From contig JAQGAU010000328.1 in the NCBI GenBank assembly GCA_034698045.1, forward strand, positions 1-30,988: a stretch of DNA of 30,988 bases, read 5' to 3'. Source of the DNA: Paramacrobiotus richtersi. Taxonomy: Eukaryota; Tardigrada; Eutardigrada; Parachela; Macrobiotidae. Shown here in pieces: positions 1-12,000 of this stretch (the first letter of the stretch is position 1; every line of letters starts with the position of its first letter). The translations under genes and the position numbers were made by a program. The notes beneath the pieces were generated by a model, which saw only the letters and a list, made by a program, of their open reading frames with translations, did no database searches and was not told the origin of the DNA.

Positions 1-143
1 GCAATGTTGCTAGTTGGCCCTTGCCAGAAACAGCCGCGACGCCCGCAACACCATTATATCAGCGCGACACCCGCGACGGGCAATGTTGCTAGTTGGCCTT
101 TGCCAGAAACAGCCGCGACGCCCGCAACACCATTACATGACCG
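1..143 (+). repeat. Left terminal array of a 79-bp repeat
   Basis: A unit beginning GCAATGTTGCTAGTTGGCC starts at 1 and again at 80, giving a 79-bp period. The second copy is nearly identical until about 138. The same unit appears reverse-complemented at the right edge. Positions 144-300 hold what look like decayed further copies, for example GCGCGACGGACAATG near 214 and a GCGACACTCGTGCGAC stretch near 274. The array begins mid-unit relative to the right array, so it probably extends to the left of the window. Confidence 0.88.
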
Positions 144-930
144 CCACAGACAGTGCTGTTGTTTGAACGAGATGGAAAAATCAGCATCAACGGCCGGCTA
201 CTGTTACACACGCGCGACGGACAATGACGCTGTTTGGCTACAACTAGCTGCAGCCGAAACACCGTTAAATTGGCGACACTCGTGCGACTAGAAATGCTGC
301 AATTTGACTCTCTATCAGATTTTGATGAGTTCGTACTCCTCGGCAGCTTCCCGGTTTTCGTGACATTTTCAGAATTTTTCGCCGAACAATATAAATGCAC
401 AAACATAACCACTTATTTCTTAGTATTAGCTGATGTTTTAATATGATCCATAATTTTCATAAAAGATACCATTAGTATCTGTAAAGCAAATGCGCTTGCA
501 ATCTTCACTAAAAGCTAGCTTGTCACAAATAAAACGTTAAGAATCGGAATTTTACTGCCATCACTGCAGAATCCAAATACCGTTAGTTTGTTTAATTGAC
601 TTTGTACAGCTATCTACATTTATTTGCAGTCACGCACATACAAACCCAATAGTGTGCGAAATCGGTATCTACAATGGAAAAATCAATAATCAACGATAAA
701 TATTGACTAACGTCGCGATACAATATGTGTTTTCGATACCTGTAAAATAAAAGCAAACTCAAAAAGAAGTACACTCAAGGAACGACAGTGTTACCAACTT
801 GGCACCAGGCTAATTGCTGTTGCCGGCACGAAAAGTTTTGATATTGCATAGTTTTGAAGTAAAATATGTACATGATGAAAATGGGAAAAGTTTCAAGAAT
901 GTTCTTGAAGCAAAGACTCTTGGTTGGGCT
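144..930. other. Subterminal region, no gene recognised
   Basis: The first 150 bases contain decayed copies of the 79-bp terminal unit. The rest is AT-rich with only short unrelated open frames. It is the likely 3' flank of the PHD gene on the minus strand. Confidence 0.5.
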
Positions 931-1256
931 CTAGGTTGGTGCTTCATGACTTTCCTTGCAGCTAGCGCACACAAAAGCCTTTTCTTTTGCTTTGCTGATC
1001 CTTTGCGAGACCTGTTGGCACTTGTAATGGTGCCATAGGCTGCAGATCGAGCATCCGATTCCAGGATCCAGAACGTTCAGTTTGTGCTTGCATGTGTTGC
1101 ACTGAAAAATTATTTCTGTTTTTTCTGCACGGACTGTACTTACTACATACGTAAGAAACACACCAGAATATCATTATCATCCTTGGATGTGATCTCAATA
1201 TTCGCGCGTTTCGACCGCGTTACGGGCTGCACCGCCGGCACGGACTCTACAGACAT
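931..1256 (-). CDS. Small PHD-finger protein of the outer element (two exons, 87 aa)
   Basis: Coding exons are 1256-1164 and 1101-931, joined across a 62-base intron (GTGTGT donor, pyrimidine-rich acceptor ending TTTTTCAG). The join is phase 0 and gives 31 plus 56 residues ending in TAG. The first exon begins MSVESVPAVQ and is basic/acidic linker. The second is almost wholly a zinc finger: CNTC, then CSIC, WHHYKC, and a final CASC, the Cys4-His-Cys3 order of a PHD finger. PHD fingers read histone H3 tails, often H3K4 methylation. A role in directing the element to chosen chromatin is inference. The start ATG lies just after a TTTCTCACAG acceptor, so a 5' untranslated exon is likely upstream. 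An alternative is that this is only an end fragment of a larger gene. Confidence 0.68.
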
Positions 1257-2095
1257 ACTATCTGTGAGAAACAGTTCACAGTACCATTATACTACATGAC
1301 TAACGGGAGATTCTTACCATCTCTCTGTTTCTGCCTTCGTTTCCGATCTACTTTCGTCGCATCGTCCTTATCGATATCACCTGCGAAAATAAACATGCTT
1401 TGTGAGTTTCATAACGCGCGGTTTCAGCAGGAACATGTCTATTCGGGACGCCGACACCTGGTCGCATCGATATTTCGTCCCAGGCCCATTTAATCTCAAA
1501 AAATAGCTCTAGTACAGTTAGTTTTTTCCGTTGTCTACACTTCGCAAACGGCCATACGACGTTATGCCTTTGGCAAGCAATTAGGCTGACCAATCCAATA
1601 GCGCAAAATAAATTTTCTGGCGATAACGTTTGCGGTCTGTGGTTATTGTACAAACGACCCTTCAACGACCTCAAGTATGTGTTGGCCTAGCATGATCTAT
1701 CATTTCCCAACGCATGTCCCAGTGTGACCGGTTGCTATGTATGAACGGGCTGTACCGACTGATGCAAACAACCCACTACACCGTCAGTAGGGAAAAAAAC
1801 CCGAATTGCTGACTTTTGTGTAATCTACGCGTTCGCTGTGGATATGCCCTGTACACATATGACCAGTATGTATTCAAGCGGAATTCAGTCTTTACCAGTT
1901 GTTTCGGCAACTTTTTTGTCCGGTGAGGCAAGTCTTTCTCCGATCGGAACCAGCTTTAAGAGTGAGTCACCTGCAACACAAAAAGATAAGGCGACCACTG
2001 CCACGCCTCGATTTTACTATCTCTGCTTTAATGGAAATTTATAAATCAGATACGGACACTTTGAAAACAAAAATATCGTTATTACGGAATAATCG
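1257..2095. other. Between the PHD gene and the ATPase 3' exons; no gene assigned
   Basis: A minus-strand frame at about 1490-1400 ends at a fair splice donor (CAG|GTGATA), but its phase does not fit the PHD start exon. It may be a 5' untranslated exon or chance. A minus-strand ATTAAA-like signal follows the stop at 2096. Nothing else is recognisable. Confidence 0.4.
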
Positions 2096-3193
2096 TTAGC
2101 TACACGCACTGTGTGATGTAGAAGGTTGCGATGAATGTACATCCGCGCTTGCACTGCTTGCAGTAGTTTCTTGTTCATGAGAGGGTCCAGATTCTCCGAT
2201 TTCCATCTGCTCGCGTTCAGTTACAGCAGGCTCTCTGGAAGCCACGCCTTGCGTTTCTTCAGGTAGGTCCACTACCGCTACTGTACTCTCCTGGTTGAGA
2301 GTAGGATCGACTGCAAAACGAAAAGAGCCAGCACGTTGCACCAGAAATACTTATATTTCGGTCGCTATAGCTATATCGTCTTAGGCTATTTGTGTTGAAC
2401 AGGAAAGGTTTTTACCACCCGTGCCAACTGATACACCGTAACAGGATTGACAATTAGCTTTCCAAAACGCTAACTCGGTCTCTTTATTGGCAACAGCCGT
2501 AAAAATGTCAACAGCTAGCGGATTAAAGCTAAAAGTTTGCAACGTCTCAGACCTGACAAAACCAACCAAAATCATAAGACTCCGTTAATGCACACAGGAA
2601 CTGTTCCTAAAGCTGCCGCAGCCTTACCTTTAACGACTGCCAAACTAACGCCTTGCTTAAGAAAAACGTTTGAAACGTTTTGCTTACGAAAAACATTACG
2701 TTCGCACCTGCCTGTTTACATAAGTACAAGCAATGGCAGCAGTATGCAGCGATGCTTGTTCAGTTGCTCTCACTGGATGTACTTTTTTACGCTGCATCGA
2801 AACCGTTCGGAAGTAATTACATAAGAATAATTACATTCTCCACTCTATACTGCGTGTTGTGGGTATTACAGTCTACCAGCTTGAGAGAGGAATATTTCTT
2901 TTGCAAGAAGACATTAAACCATTCATTGCATACAGGCCGGATGGCTCGCCCTTCTAGATCGACGTCGCAGTCGTCGGGTACCAAATTTAACACGGTTGTC
3001 AACAGTCAAAACACTGTCTACGGACAGCTGTCTACTGTCTACGGACAGGTTTGGTTATGCTACACCGGTCTCACTGCACTTTGCCTACGCCAGTAGTTAG
3101 AGCTGATCGCCGAGATTAATACAATTTAATTTTGATTTAACGAAGCAGACCTCGAACGCGGAACGGTGTGTGTGGGCGTAAGTGGCGCGACGG
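2096..3193 (-). CDS. Probable 3' exons of the ATPase gene (continuation across the MULE insertion)
   Basis: Two exons are well supported: 2552-2416 (acceptor after a long T/G-rich tract, TTTTGTCAG; donor GGTG|GTAAAA) and 2310-2096 (acceptor TTTTGCAG). Their phases agree and they end with TAA after a Ser/Thr/Glu-rich tail (…STSHSACS). The first holds a possible CQSC pair and no domain I know. A tentative 43-base exon at 3193-3151 has exactly the phase needed to link exon 20424-20157 to 2552-2416, but its donor (GTCTGC) is weak. If correct, the ATPase protein is about 679 residues and its sixth intron now carries the 15.8-kb MULE. Alternatively these exons belong to a separate short gene. Confidence 0.45.
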
Positions 3194-3827
3194 CTGAAAG
3201 GGGAACGGTGACCGCAGGTGCTGTGAGTTTCCGTGCACCGGAGTGCACTTGCCTCGTAGCCGTTCCTGCCTACGTTCTTTCTCACCTGATGCCTTTATTG
3301 AGCAACACAGAGGGTTTTAACAGCACATAGTTATGTAGCATAGAACAGTGTAACGGAAGTTACAAACAGGGCTGCGGCGGGTGGGAGAAAATCTAATCAG
3401 ACGAACAGTGAGAAAGCAGCCAAATGATCGTCGTTGCCGGCTGCTGAGGCGCTTATGTACCCCCAGGCTGGTGGGCGTGCATGCATGAAACAGCTTCGAG
3501 TAACCAATCACAATTAACCATATTTAACAAGTTAAATTAACAATATATCTAGATGTTCGAGTTGTTGTATGACCGCAGATAACCGCGAACGGGATCTGTA
3601 ATACTAAAATTCCAACGTGATATAGGGGATCGCTCGACTTATCTAGAGTCAGCAATGACAGTATTCGCGCAACGTTTTGACTTTGATATCGGTATGTTGA
3701 GAATAAAATTCGTTTGGATTGTCAGTTCGGATACTTTGAAAAGGGGTCAAGGTTGAGCTATCAGCTGCTCGGGTAACTCCACCACAGTGCCTGTAACGAT
3801 TTATCATAAGCCTTCTCTCTTTGAAAC
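2553..3827. other. Intronic or spacer sequence left of the MULE insertion
   Basis: Apart from the tentative 43-base exon at 3193-3151, I see no gene. A short direct repeat, TGTCTACGGACAG, occurs twice near 3015-3048. The last nine bases are the left copy of the MULE target-site duplication. Confidence 0.45.
3819..3827. repeat. Left 9-bp target-site duplication of the MULE
   Basis: CTTTGAAAC lies immediately left of the terminal repeat starting GGCTATATATGTAC. The identical nine bases follow the right terminal repeat at 19610-19618. Nine bases is the typical duplication length of Mutator-superfamily insertions. Confidence 0.95.
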
Positions 3828-3951
3828 GGCTATATATGTACCTCATCAGTCAGCATTGCTGGTCAGCACTCATCAGTCAGCAGTCAGCAGTCAGTACTCA
3901 GCAGTCAGCAATGGCGGTCAGCACTCAGCAACTGATGGTCAGCACTCATCA
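3828..3951 (+). repeat. Left terminal inverted repeat of the MULE
   Basis: About 124 bp match the reverse complement of 19486-19609 with about four substitutions. After the TATATA-containing tip, the repeat is built from iterated GTCAGCACTCATCA / GTCAGCAGTCAGCA units of about 10-14 bp, plausible multiple transposase-binding sites. Similar CACTCATCA units continue to about 3965. Confidence 0.95.
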
Positions 3952-6030
3952 CTCATCACTGACGGCCAACGCTCCTTAACTAAGGCCGATGCTGATCCCT
4001 AATGGTCAGAACTCAGAAGCCATCCCTGTCCAGTGGGTTCAGCGTCGAAGACCGATGGTGTCCTCGCTTCGTTCAAATTAGCTTTCAATATCAACTCGCG
4101 GTTTCAAATCTTTTATCTGTACACTACAACCGCCCGATGATTGCTACAACTGACCCGTGACTAATTGGAAACAGTTTGTATCTTTTAGCGCTGGTCTTTT
4201 GTAAATGCTGATGGCTTTTGTCAAATAGAGTGTACTAACGTGAACAGGGTGCTCTCTAATGTCAGAATTATGGTAGTAATTCAGCTAACCAGCGAACTAT
4301 TGTGTAAAGCCAAAACAAAATCTGATGACGATGTGACAGTATGTCACACTCACGGCCGGGTTTTTGCGGTGCTACGCGTGACGGTCAAGGCTTAGGAGCA
4401 GGCACATAGGCGTACTATTAATACGTGAAAATGCTGCTTCACTTAGTGACGTTTGTCGAAAAGAAACTAAAAGCTGTCCTGTACATTTGTGGCACTGCAT
4501 TACCTGCTCAAAGCAGGAATATGAATATCCGTTTACTGATTATGCCGAGGAATCGTAGGCTATGCATACCTGTAACCCGTAGTTTTTGTTTGGATTAAGC
4601 ACGTTTAATACCGTAGTCAGTTACAAAAGTGTTCAGCAGACATTAAGAGTTAACAGCGGGGTCGTGTAGAACTTATTAGACAAGGAGCTAATTAGTAAGA
4701 TACGAACAGGGCTTCATCAGTGCAAATAAAACGGCTAGGTCATGGTACTACAATATGTCATGTTTAGAGATAAAATACATTGATCAAGTCACAGTTATAG
4801 ATGCGGCACTGTTTACCATCGGTTTAAAGTATCCGCGTGCCTGTAGGTTTTTAGTAACCGCACGAGAACGTTAGCACACAATACGATTATAATACATTTA
4901 AAATTGTATCCTGTTGTGGCATTAAAAGCGTTTACCAACCATTACAAAACAATATTACTCGATTCGTGATTCAGGAGAGCCGAGGCGATTGGTCCGAACT
5001 TCTTGGCATAGGTAAAGGATTCTGTAACACAAAAACTAGGTTGGTGCACTCGCCCAAGACTACTGAAGCCAAAAAACAGAAAGCTGCTGCTCTGCAGTGA
5101 CACTGAGTTACTACAACAATTTTGGGTGATGTTGTTCTGTTGACCTTTCAGTACCCCTAATTTTTATTATTTTTATCTGTCGCGACGGGCGGACCGACAC
5201 ATGCAGAGCAGGAAACCCATTTCGGCTGAATATAGATCACTCCCGCTTTGCTTCGGTCGAAGTTGTTTATTTGTAGGTACAAACTACTTTATTATTGCTA
5301 TTGCCAATGCACTATTAATGTTAAATTGATTAATAATTTGTTTACGCAATTGTATTTGTAAATCGGTTTACGATAAATAAAACTAGTCACAATAATAACA
5401 CTTCGCTCCACTTCGGTAGAATAAAGGACACATCTTCGATTATACAGTCTGTAGATCGTCAGACCGATTCCGTTTGCGAATTTTTGTGGGGAAGAGTGAG
5501 ACATCTGCTCCTACTTTAGTCTCCGAAAGTGATAAAAAGGGCGAAGCCGTAAATTTGGTTGATATGTTGGATGCACGCAAGGTGGCAAACTGTATTGTTT
5601 CTCCCACTTGCAGTGTACATCTGGATGCATGGGCATCTATGTCACTGTCAATACAAGAACCCATCGCCGCCGCCGCATCCTGGGATGTTACTCACCCGAC
5701 GCATGTGATAACTCTCATTAGTAAACGTCAGTAAGTACTGTCTTCCCTTTCAGTGGCAGAGATGGTCTTGCGTACAGTGCCGGTGCCATAAATGATATCG
5801 TTTGCCATGCGTAGATCGATTTGATACGTTCTCTCACCTTCCTAGCCAGTCTAAATTGCCACTGGTCTGTTTGCACAGAAGTAATACTTTGACTTCGGTC
5901 GGTGCGGTACACAAAAATATATTATAAAGATACGAGAGTGGCAAAAGCACTAGTTACAGCAGTTGCTGTTTCCGCATTCCGAACTAAAATAACTTCCGTA
6001 CCTCGTCAAGCAAATATGGCCTTTACGTTT
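3952..6030. other. MULE left interior, no firm gene
   Basis: This is the 3' flank of the transposase gene. A plus-strand frame at about 5457-5734 (acceptor-like CTGTAG before it, 91 residues to a TAA, residues such as VSESDKKGEAVNLVDML) and a minus-strand frame at 5664-5440 overlap each other. Both look mildly protein-like and neither is recognised. A motif close to TTCGCTCCGCTTCGGT recurs near 5237 and 5401, and again near 26459 in the outer element. Confidence 0.4.
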
Positions 6031-9000
6031 TCATGGATTTCCGGTCCGAAAACGACTGATTAGCTCAAGCTCCTCTAAGCTGAAGTCGACCACGGCAGGA
6101 TCTAGCTTTGGTGTGCTTTTTGGGTTGAGATGCGGGTGACGCTTCTTAATGCAGGAGAGCTTCAAGCAATATCGGCGTTTTCGTGGAGCTTTAATCATTT
6201 CTTGCTTCCCCTTCACAAAATCCAGCTCGTCGCGTGTTAGTACAATATTGAGCGCAGGAGGGTTGTCGATGAACTTTATGCTGCAACCTGGACACGACAT
6301 CAGACAGTGAAAGGTATCCTGCCGGGTGAAATAGAATGGCTCCGCTCCCCGATGCCACGGCATCCGGTGTTTCAGTTTTCCACAACAATCGCATGACGAA
6401 TCTGAAAAACGATGACTTACCGTTCATTCATGAAAAAGTAATCATTTAGTACACAGGTTTATGTATGAACTCGTGGTAAATGTAAGGAGGTGAAGCGCCA
6501 GTCAGTACTAGAATGGGCTTGAGCTGCTCCTTGTAATATGTGTTCGTTATCTGCTGCTTACCGAAATCTTTCCGTTTTTCCAGTTGCTCCAGCATTTCGC
6601 TCTGGGGGTGCTATCAGCAATGCAGATATTAATTTAAACCTTACTAATGAGCTACAAACGAGTTTGCAGCGATACTGTTAGCGCAGGAAGCCCTTACTTT
6701 ATCAGGGCCACCAGCGCGCGCTACGGACTGGGACTTGATTTCTTGCAAGCCTAATCGATTAGTATATCCGGCGCCGGGTCGAGAAAGTCGTCGGCTTGGT
6801 TTGTCGCCAGCGCCAGCTGTTTTGGGAAACTTCAAAGCAGTGGCCTCGCTTGCAAGGTTAAGGATGACATTTTCCAACAGGCTATGTTTGCTGGCAGCAG
6901 CGACGATATGCTTACAGACGGGCGCATTGTTCAGACTCATGTCATGACAGCGACATGAAAAGTTGCCGGTTTTCTCGTCAATCGTGACATGGTACAGCGC
7001 TGCAGAATCTTTTTCGGAAAGAACGCCAAAGTTAGCTTTTCCATCAATTGTCGAATTTGGAAACGGCCATGGGATAATTTTGCCTGGAAATTCCTCATAA
7101 TGCAGCGCTCTCTGAAATGCTGCTTTGTGCAGCACGGATAGTCCAGACCCTTCGAATTTTGTTTTCAACTGCAAAAAGGACACGTTTTGCAGAAAATGTG
7201 TTACGGAAGTTATTATTATAAAATAATACTTAAATAACTAGAAATAATACAGGTTGCGTTATTCTTAATTACACCTATATATAGGTGTAATTAAGAATAA
7301 CGCAACCTGTATTATTTCTAGTTATTTAAGTTGTCCTAAGTTGGCTGTTGTCCCAAGTTGGCGTAATATAAAAGATGCCTAACAGATTGGGTAATCGTGT
7401 GTATTCTCATTGCGGTGTAAGGCTTTTACTGGTTGCCTGTTGCCTGTGGGGACATCGGAAACAAGTTGTCCCAAATTGGCGTAACAAAAGTGTATGTTCT
7501 GTTACCTGGGTACTGTTCGGATTGTTTCCTGGGCTAGGGACAGCTTTCCATATGCTTAGTGTCCGTTTCTTGTCCGGGTTTGCGCCGAATAACGTGATCA
7601 AGTGCTTTGTTATCTGGGCTTCATCGGTCTGCTTAGACCTTGGAATCATATTTCCTTTATCCAGCAAAGCGTACGGCCCCAGGTCAATCAAAGCGCGTGT
7701 GATATCTTCCAGCCGAGATCGGAAAGTTTCAGTAATTACGTCAACTAGCTCTGCCTGGCTTAAGCGTTTTTTCCCAGCATCGATGCCAAGCAAGTTGTTA
7801 ATACTCTCTACATCGTTAGTCTGAGGAAGGTTAGGATAAATGTTCGTGTTTATCCTGGATGTTTTTCCTAGTTTCGCGAACAGTTTCGGAACAGCCCGTT
7901 TCTGCAGCCATTGAACAGCCAACCGATGTTCATCTGCCATTGGCAACTTTTCCACGAGAACAGTCATACCATCGATAGTATCTTCATCAATGACACCCGT
8001 TTGATACACACTCAGGGCATGTGCAGGAGAACCGAATATCTCAGCCTTCCAGACCGACCAGACGTTTGCTGGCAAATTATATGGAGTTCTCAACAAAATC
8101 CTTTCCATATTCTTGGCTTTGTGTATGTAGCAAAGGTTATGATGAGCCTAAGGAGCAGTAATAACAATACCATCGTCGCACCCAGCATCGCTCTGTAAGG
8201 TTTACAAGAAACGGCTTCGGCTGTCGCCTCTGCGTCTCTAGTGATTTACATAAAGTAATGCAATAAAACATTCAGCGTAACGCACTCGAATCAAAGCGGT
8301 ATGAAAGGTCAACGCTTTGAGAAAACAGTTTTCAATCACAGTGTATGTACCGTACTAGTAAGTAACCGCATTCAGAGCGCAGTGAGGTGTTGCTGACTAT
8401 AGGTAATAGTGCCGCTTACCTAGTACGGTGCGTTCGTACTTAAAATACATTCATTATTAATAACCATCCTACGCAAAAGTAATGAATCGTTTTTCATATA
8501 CTTTCGTTTCACCATGCCACAGGTCAGAGATACAGATAATATGTTGGCCACGCCATTTGTAGCCGATGTTTTCAGCACCCCCAAGTGAGCCCGTGAAGTC
8601 CTGCGTTAGCATTTCTAAAGTGGTTCCAATGTCCATTAATACTAATGCCTTTTATGGTGTAACACTTAATTTTTACACATGACTGCAGAATTTAAAAAAT
8701 TTTGAGCAAAGGACACCAGAATCAGAAACTGGTCGGACCTGGGCGTTGTACTTTCCAAATTTTCGTAATAATTCTCTTTTAAATTTCAAGGAGTTTGCTT
8801 TTGACCCGGGCCACTTTCATGCTGTAAGGCCACCATGTCTTTATTTGCAAACAGCAGCCCGGAGCAAATGCGAGCCGCTGTTCATCTGCCCAATGCGGGT
8901 GACTTGCCAGTACCATAGCATGGATAGTTGTCGCGTTGGCCCTTGTCTATTATGCAGTAAGGGTGTCAATGATTATTTGTTTAAGGTCCAATGGTATAAA

Positions 9001-12000
9001 GTGAACCCTGGCATCATTCTCTTTTATTGAACGTAAAGACTAAAAAGTACTTACGGCACTTGGATTCTTCAAGTTGCTTTCTTATCATCGCTGATTGCTC
9101 TGGTATAGTTTGCAACTTTTGACAGCTCGACTTTTGGTGCTGGTGTATTCCACGTTTGAACTATTACTGTCTCATTTATAACTATAATGTATACTGTTTG
9201 TATTGATTAACAAAACAATTCCCAAACACTGTTCCGCCGGATGCATGTAAGAGCGTTTTTAGCATTCTGTGTGTTAACACAGAAGTCTTTGGGAACTGAG
9301 AAGTAATGCATCGGCTTTCCGGGCTCTTCGAAATAAACAAACAGTACTTGAACTTAGACAAGCTCACACTTGTGCTCTGTCGAATCAAAGATCCCGAGTA
9401 CCTGAAGACATACTGTGTGGGCACCTGTAGCCGGGTTCGTACACGACTGGCAAAAAGCGCAACACCCATATAACTTCAAGCAAGAAACTGCAAAGTGCAA
9501 ACAAAGGCCGCTGCGGTACCTAATGTCAGTCTGATATACAACAAAAATTTAAACCCGGGCAATGGTGAAAGATTAGTCGAAAAGCGGCGCATAATGGAAG
9601 AGGACACCATAAACGTTCTCGGAAACAAATGGTGTGGCCATACTGGCACATCACACACGGCACGTGATCCAAAACAGCCTGTTGTTAATATTAGATTTTG
9701 TAACAGTTCTATATGAACTTACGCTATTTTGAAATTATGATTCTAATGGAAAGAAATAAATAGCCCGCTCTTCATGTTACTTTAGTTTCGTCCTGATTCC
9801 AGCCGAACGTTCGCTACTGAAATAACATGGCCGGTGTTAATGTTTCTGATGTTTCAATTGCCATCAATTCAGACGTGTGGAATGCAACACAGCTGCCCAT
9901 TTTCAATGTTACCTCAGCTAACTCGCCTTGCTACAGGTCACACGTTCGGCACCGAAGAGTCCAGGCATGAAAATAACAGCACTCAAACATTTTGCTCTGT
10001 GAAGTGCTTTGAGTTGTTACAGTGATATTATCATTGTTATTTGTAGGTACACTCAGCCACACTCCTTATGTGTACATATCTGAACTACTGTATTGAACTT
10101 GTTTAAGGTATTTACTTAGGATTTGTTCTGCTTTGTACTGCCTTCCACGTAATTAACGGTATCTGATGCCCTCTTCATAGCGTCCGTTCTTAACATTACT
10201 TTCGTTCTTTCCTGCTTTGGGTTAAACGTTCGCTACCGAAGTTGACATAACCGGCAGTTCTTACACACTGAAAACTTCTTACTCATGAGTTCTCACTTAC
10301 GTCGAAGTGTTTAATAAACGGGTTATATAACCCAGGTTCGTCGTCGGTCACAAACTTCAGATTGCCTTTTCTTCTGTCAAAATGCATAACAACTCCACGG
10401 TTAGCCATTTTGTCCTTTAACCATAAGGCGCATTCTTCGTAAACAGATTCCTCTTTTCTTTCCGTGAGGGCCACGAAGCCAGCTGCAAGAACCGTGCTGC
10501 CCCTTTCGCGGTGCTCAAAGCCAGGAATCCGGAGCGTGAAAACAACGGCAAATGCGTTGGACAAGTCAAACTTCACATCAATTTGTGCCGTCACTGACTC
10601 TAATCCGAACAGATAACAAGCCATTAAAAGCAGCTGATATTCCTCGCATATGAAATGTAGTTTCCGTTTTTCTTTTTCGCCGCTTTTGGTCACCACAGAA
10701 ATGAATCTGGTCTCCACTGCATTGGAGTTTATGATGTACTGCAAATCATCAGAACCGTAATGCTTCCGCTTGATTGACTGTTTCACGTTGCTGGCTTGAC
10801 GCGGATTGGTTGGCTGAAAGGACGGATTCAATTTAACCAAACTTTCTGGAAAGTCTCGCAAAACCTCCGCATAAGCATGTCGTGGGGCTTTGAGGGTGCC
10901 GCGAGATTTTAGGTCAAACTTTTCCTCCAGTTTCTTTTTAATATACTCCGGAATTTTAGGTGCGCGAAACTTGGCAGGATCGAAGGGCGTTGGCTTGGTT
11001 CCTTTACGCCAGTAATACTGAATCACAACAAAGTTCGTTTGCGTGAAATCCATTTCATTTGATGTAGGTCCGTATGTAACGTAACTGATCTTTTTGCCGA
11101 ATTTAACCACGCCCTTGTGAGAATAATATTTGACGAAGATCCACTTAAGCTCTTCCTCTTGCATAAAGCTGCAACGGTAACTTGTGCCCTGTTCCCATGT
11201 CCTGTTTCCATCAAGCTTCATAATTTCCAGAACGCCAACGCCTTGCATAACTGCGGCATCCAACTGTATAGCGAAGTAGGCTGCTCCTTGAAATTCTTGA
11301 GGCACCGTGCTGGCGAAATACTGATGGCGGTGTTCCCACACTAAGAGGTACTCATGAACGGTAGCCAAATCTTCGTCAGTTTGGAACGCTTTGTTCGGTC
11401 CCCTATAAATTAAGCGTGCATTATACATAACCTCAGTTCTAATAGAGTGACCTTCAACTGTGATGTTTATGACGCTGGAAACATTTCGTGTATGCAATAT
11501 GGACTGAAGAAACAGGATGCGGAATTGCTTTGCTGGTCAAAGTTCCAGTTTATTTGGTGACGAAACACCCTAGGCCATTGGCGAAGCAATTGTCCATGAT
11601 CTTTTTAGGAGATGGCTGTAGCCACCCATAAACATTCACATCCGCTAAAGATATTCAGAATTTCCATACACTACTATTGCCACCCATATCTTTTCCAACA
11701 ACCATAGATACTACAGGCACCAGTTTCTAATAAAATTTGATTATTATGCTCGAAACACAAGCAAAACGGGCTACCGCAGCGTTCTCGGGTATCTCCCAAT
11801 TGAAAATACAGCAGTCCAGAAACTGTTTGCGCATTTACTCTCGCTTAATTCTACAATTCTACGGTTAGTAACTTAAACCGCTGAACAAAGCTATGCACCT
11901 GACTTTTCTTTATGTACTGTACTCCGACTTTTGTGTAACGAATGTTATGTAGTTGGCGTCCTGGTAGCGTTTCCATGCTGCAACACGTTGTACAAGCAGA

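Noticed and set aside
89-412. Open frames across the left terminal array (both strands)
   Set aside because: They arise from the repeat sequence itself, and the same frames appear in the right array.
2817-3002. Minus-strand frame with a protein-like stretch (LVPDDCDVDLEGRAIRPVC) as an ATPase exon
   Set aside because: A stop lies just upstream with no acceptor between, and its best donor leaves the wrong phase for the next exon.
6735-8198. Plus-strand ORFs at 6735-6947, 7375-7824 and 7911-8198
   Set aside because: They are antisense shadows of the MULE SWIM and catalytic exons and show no motifs of their own.
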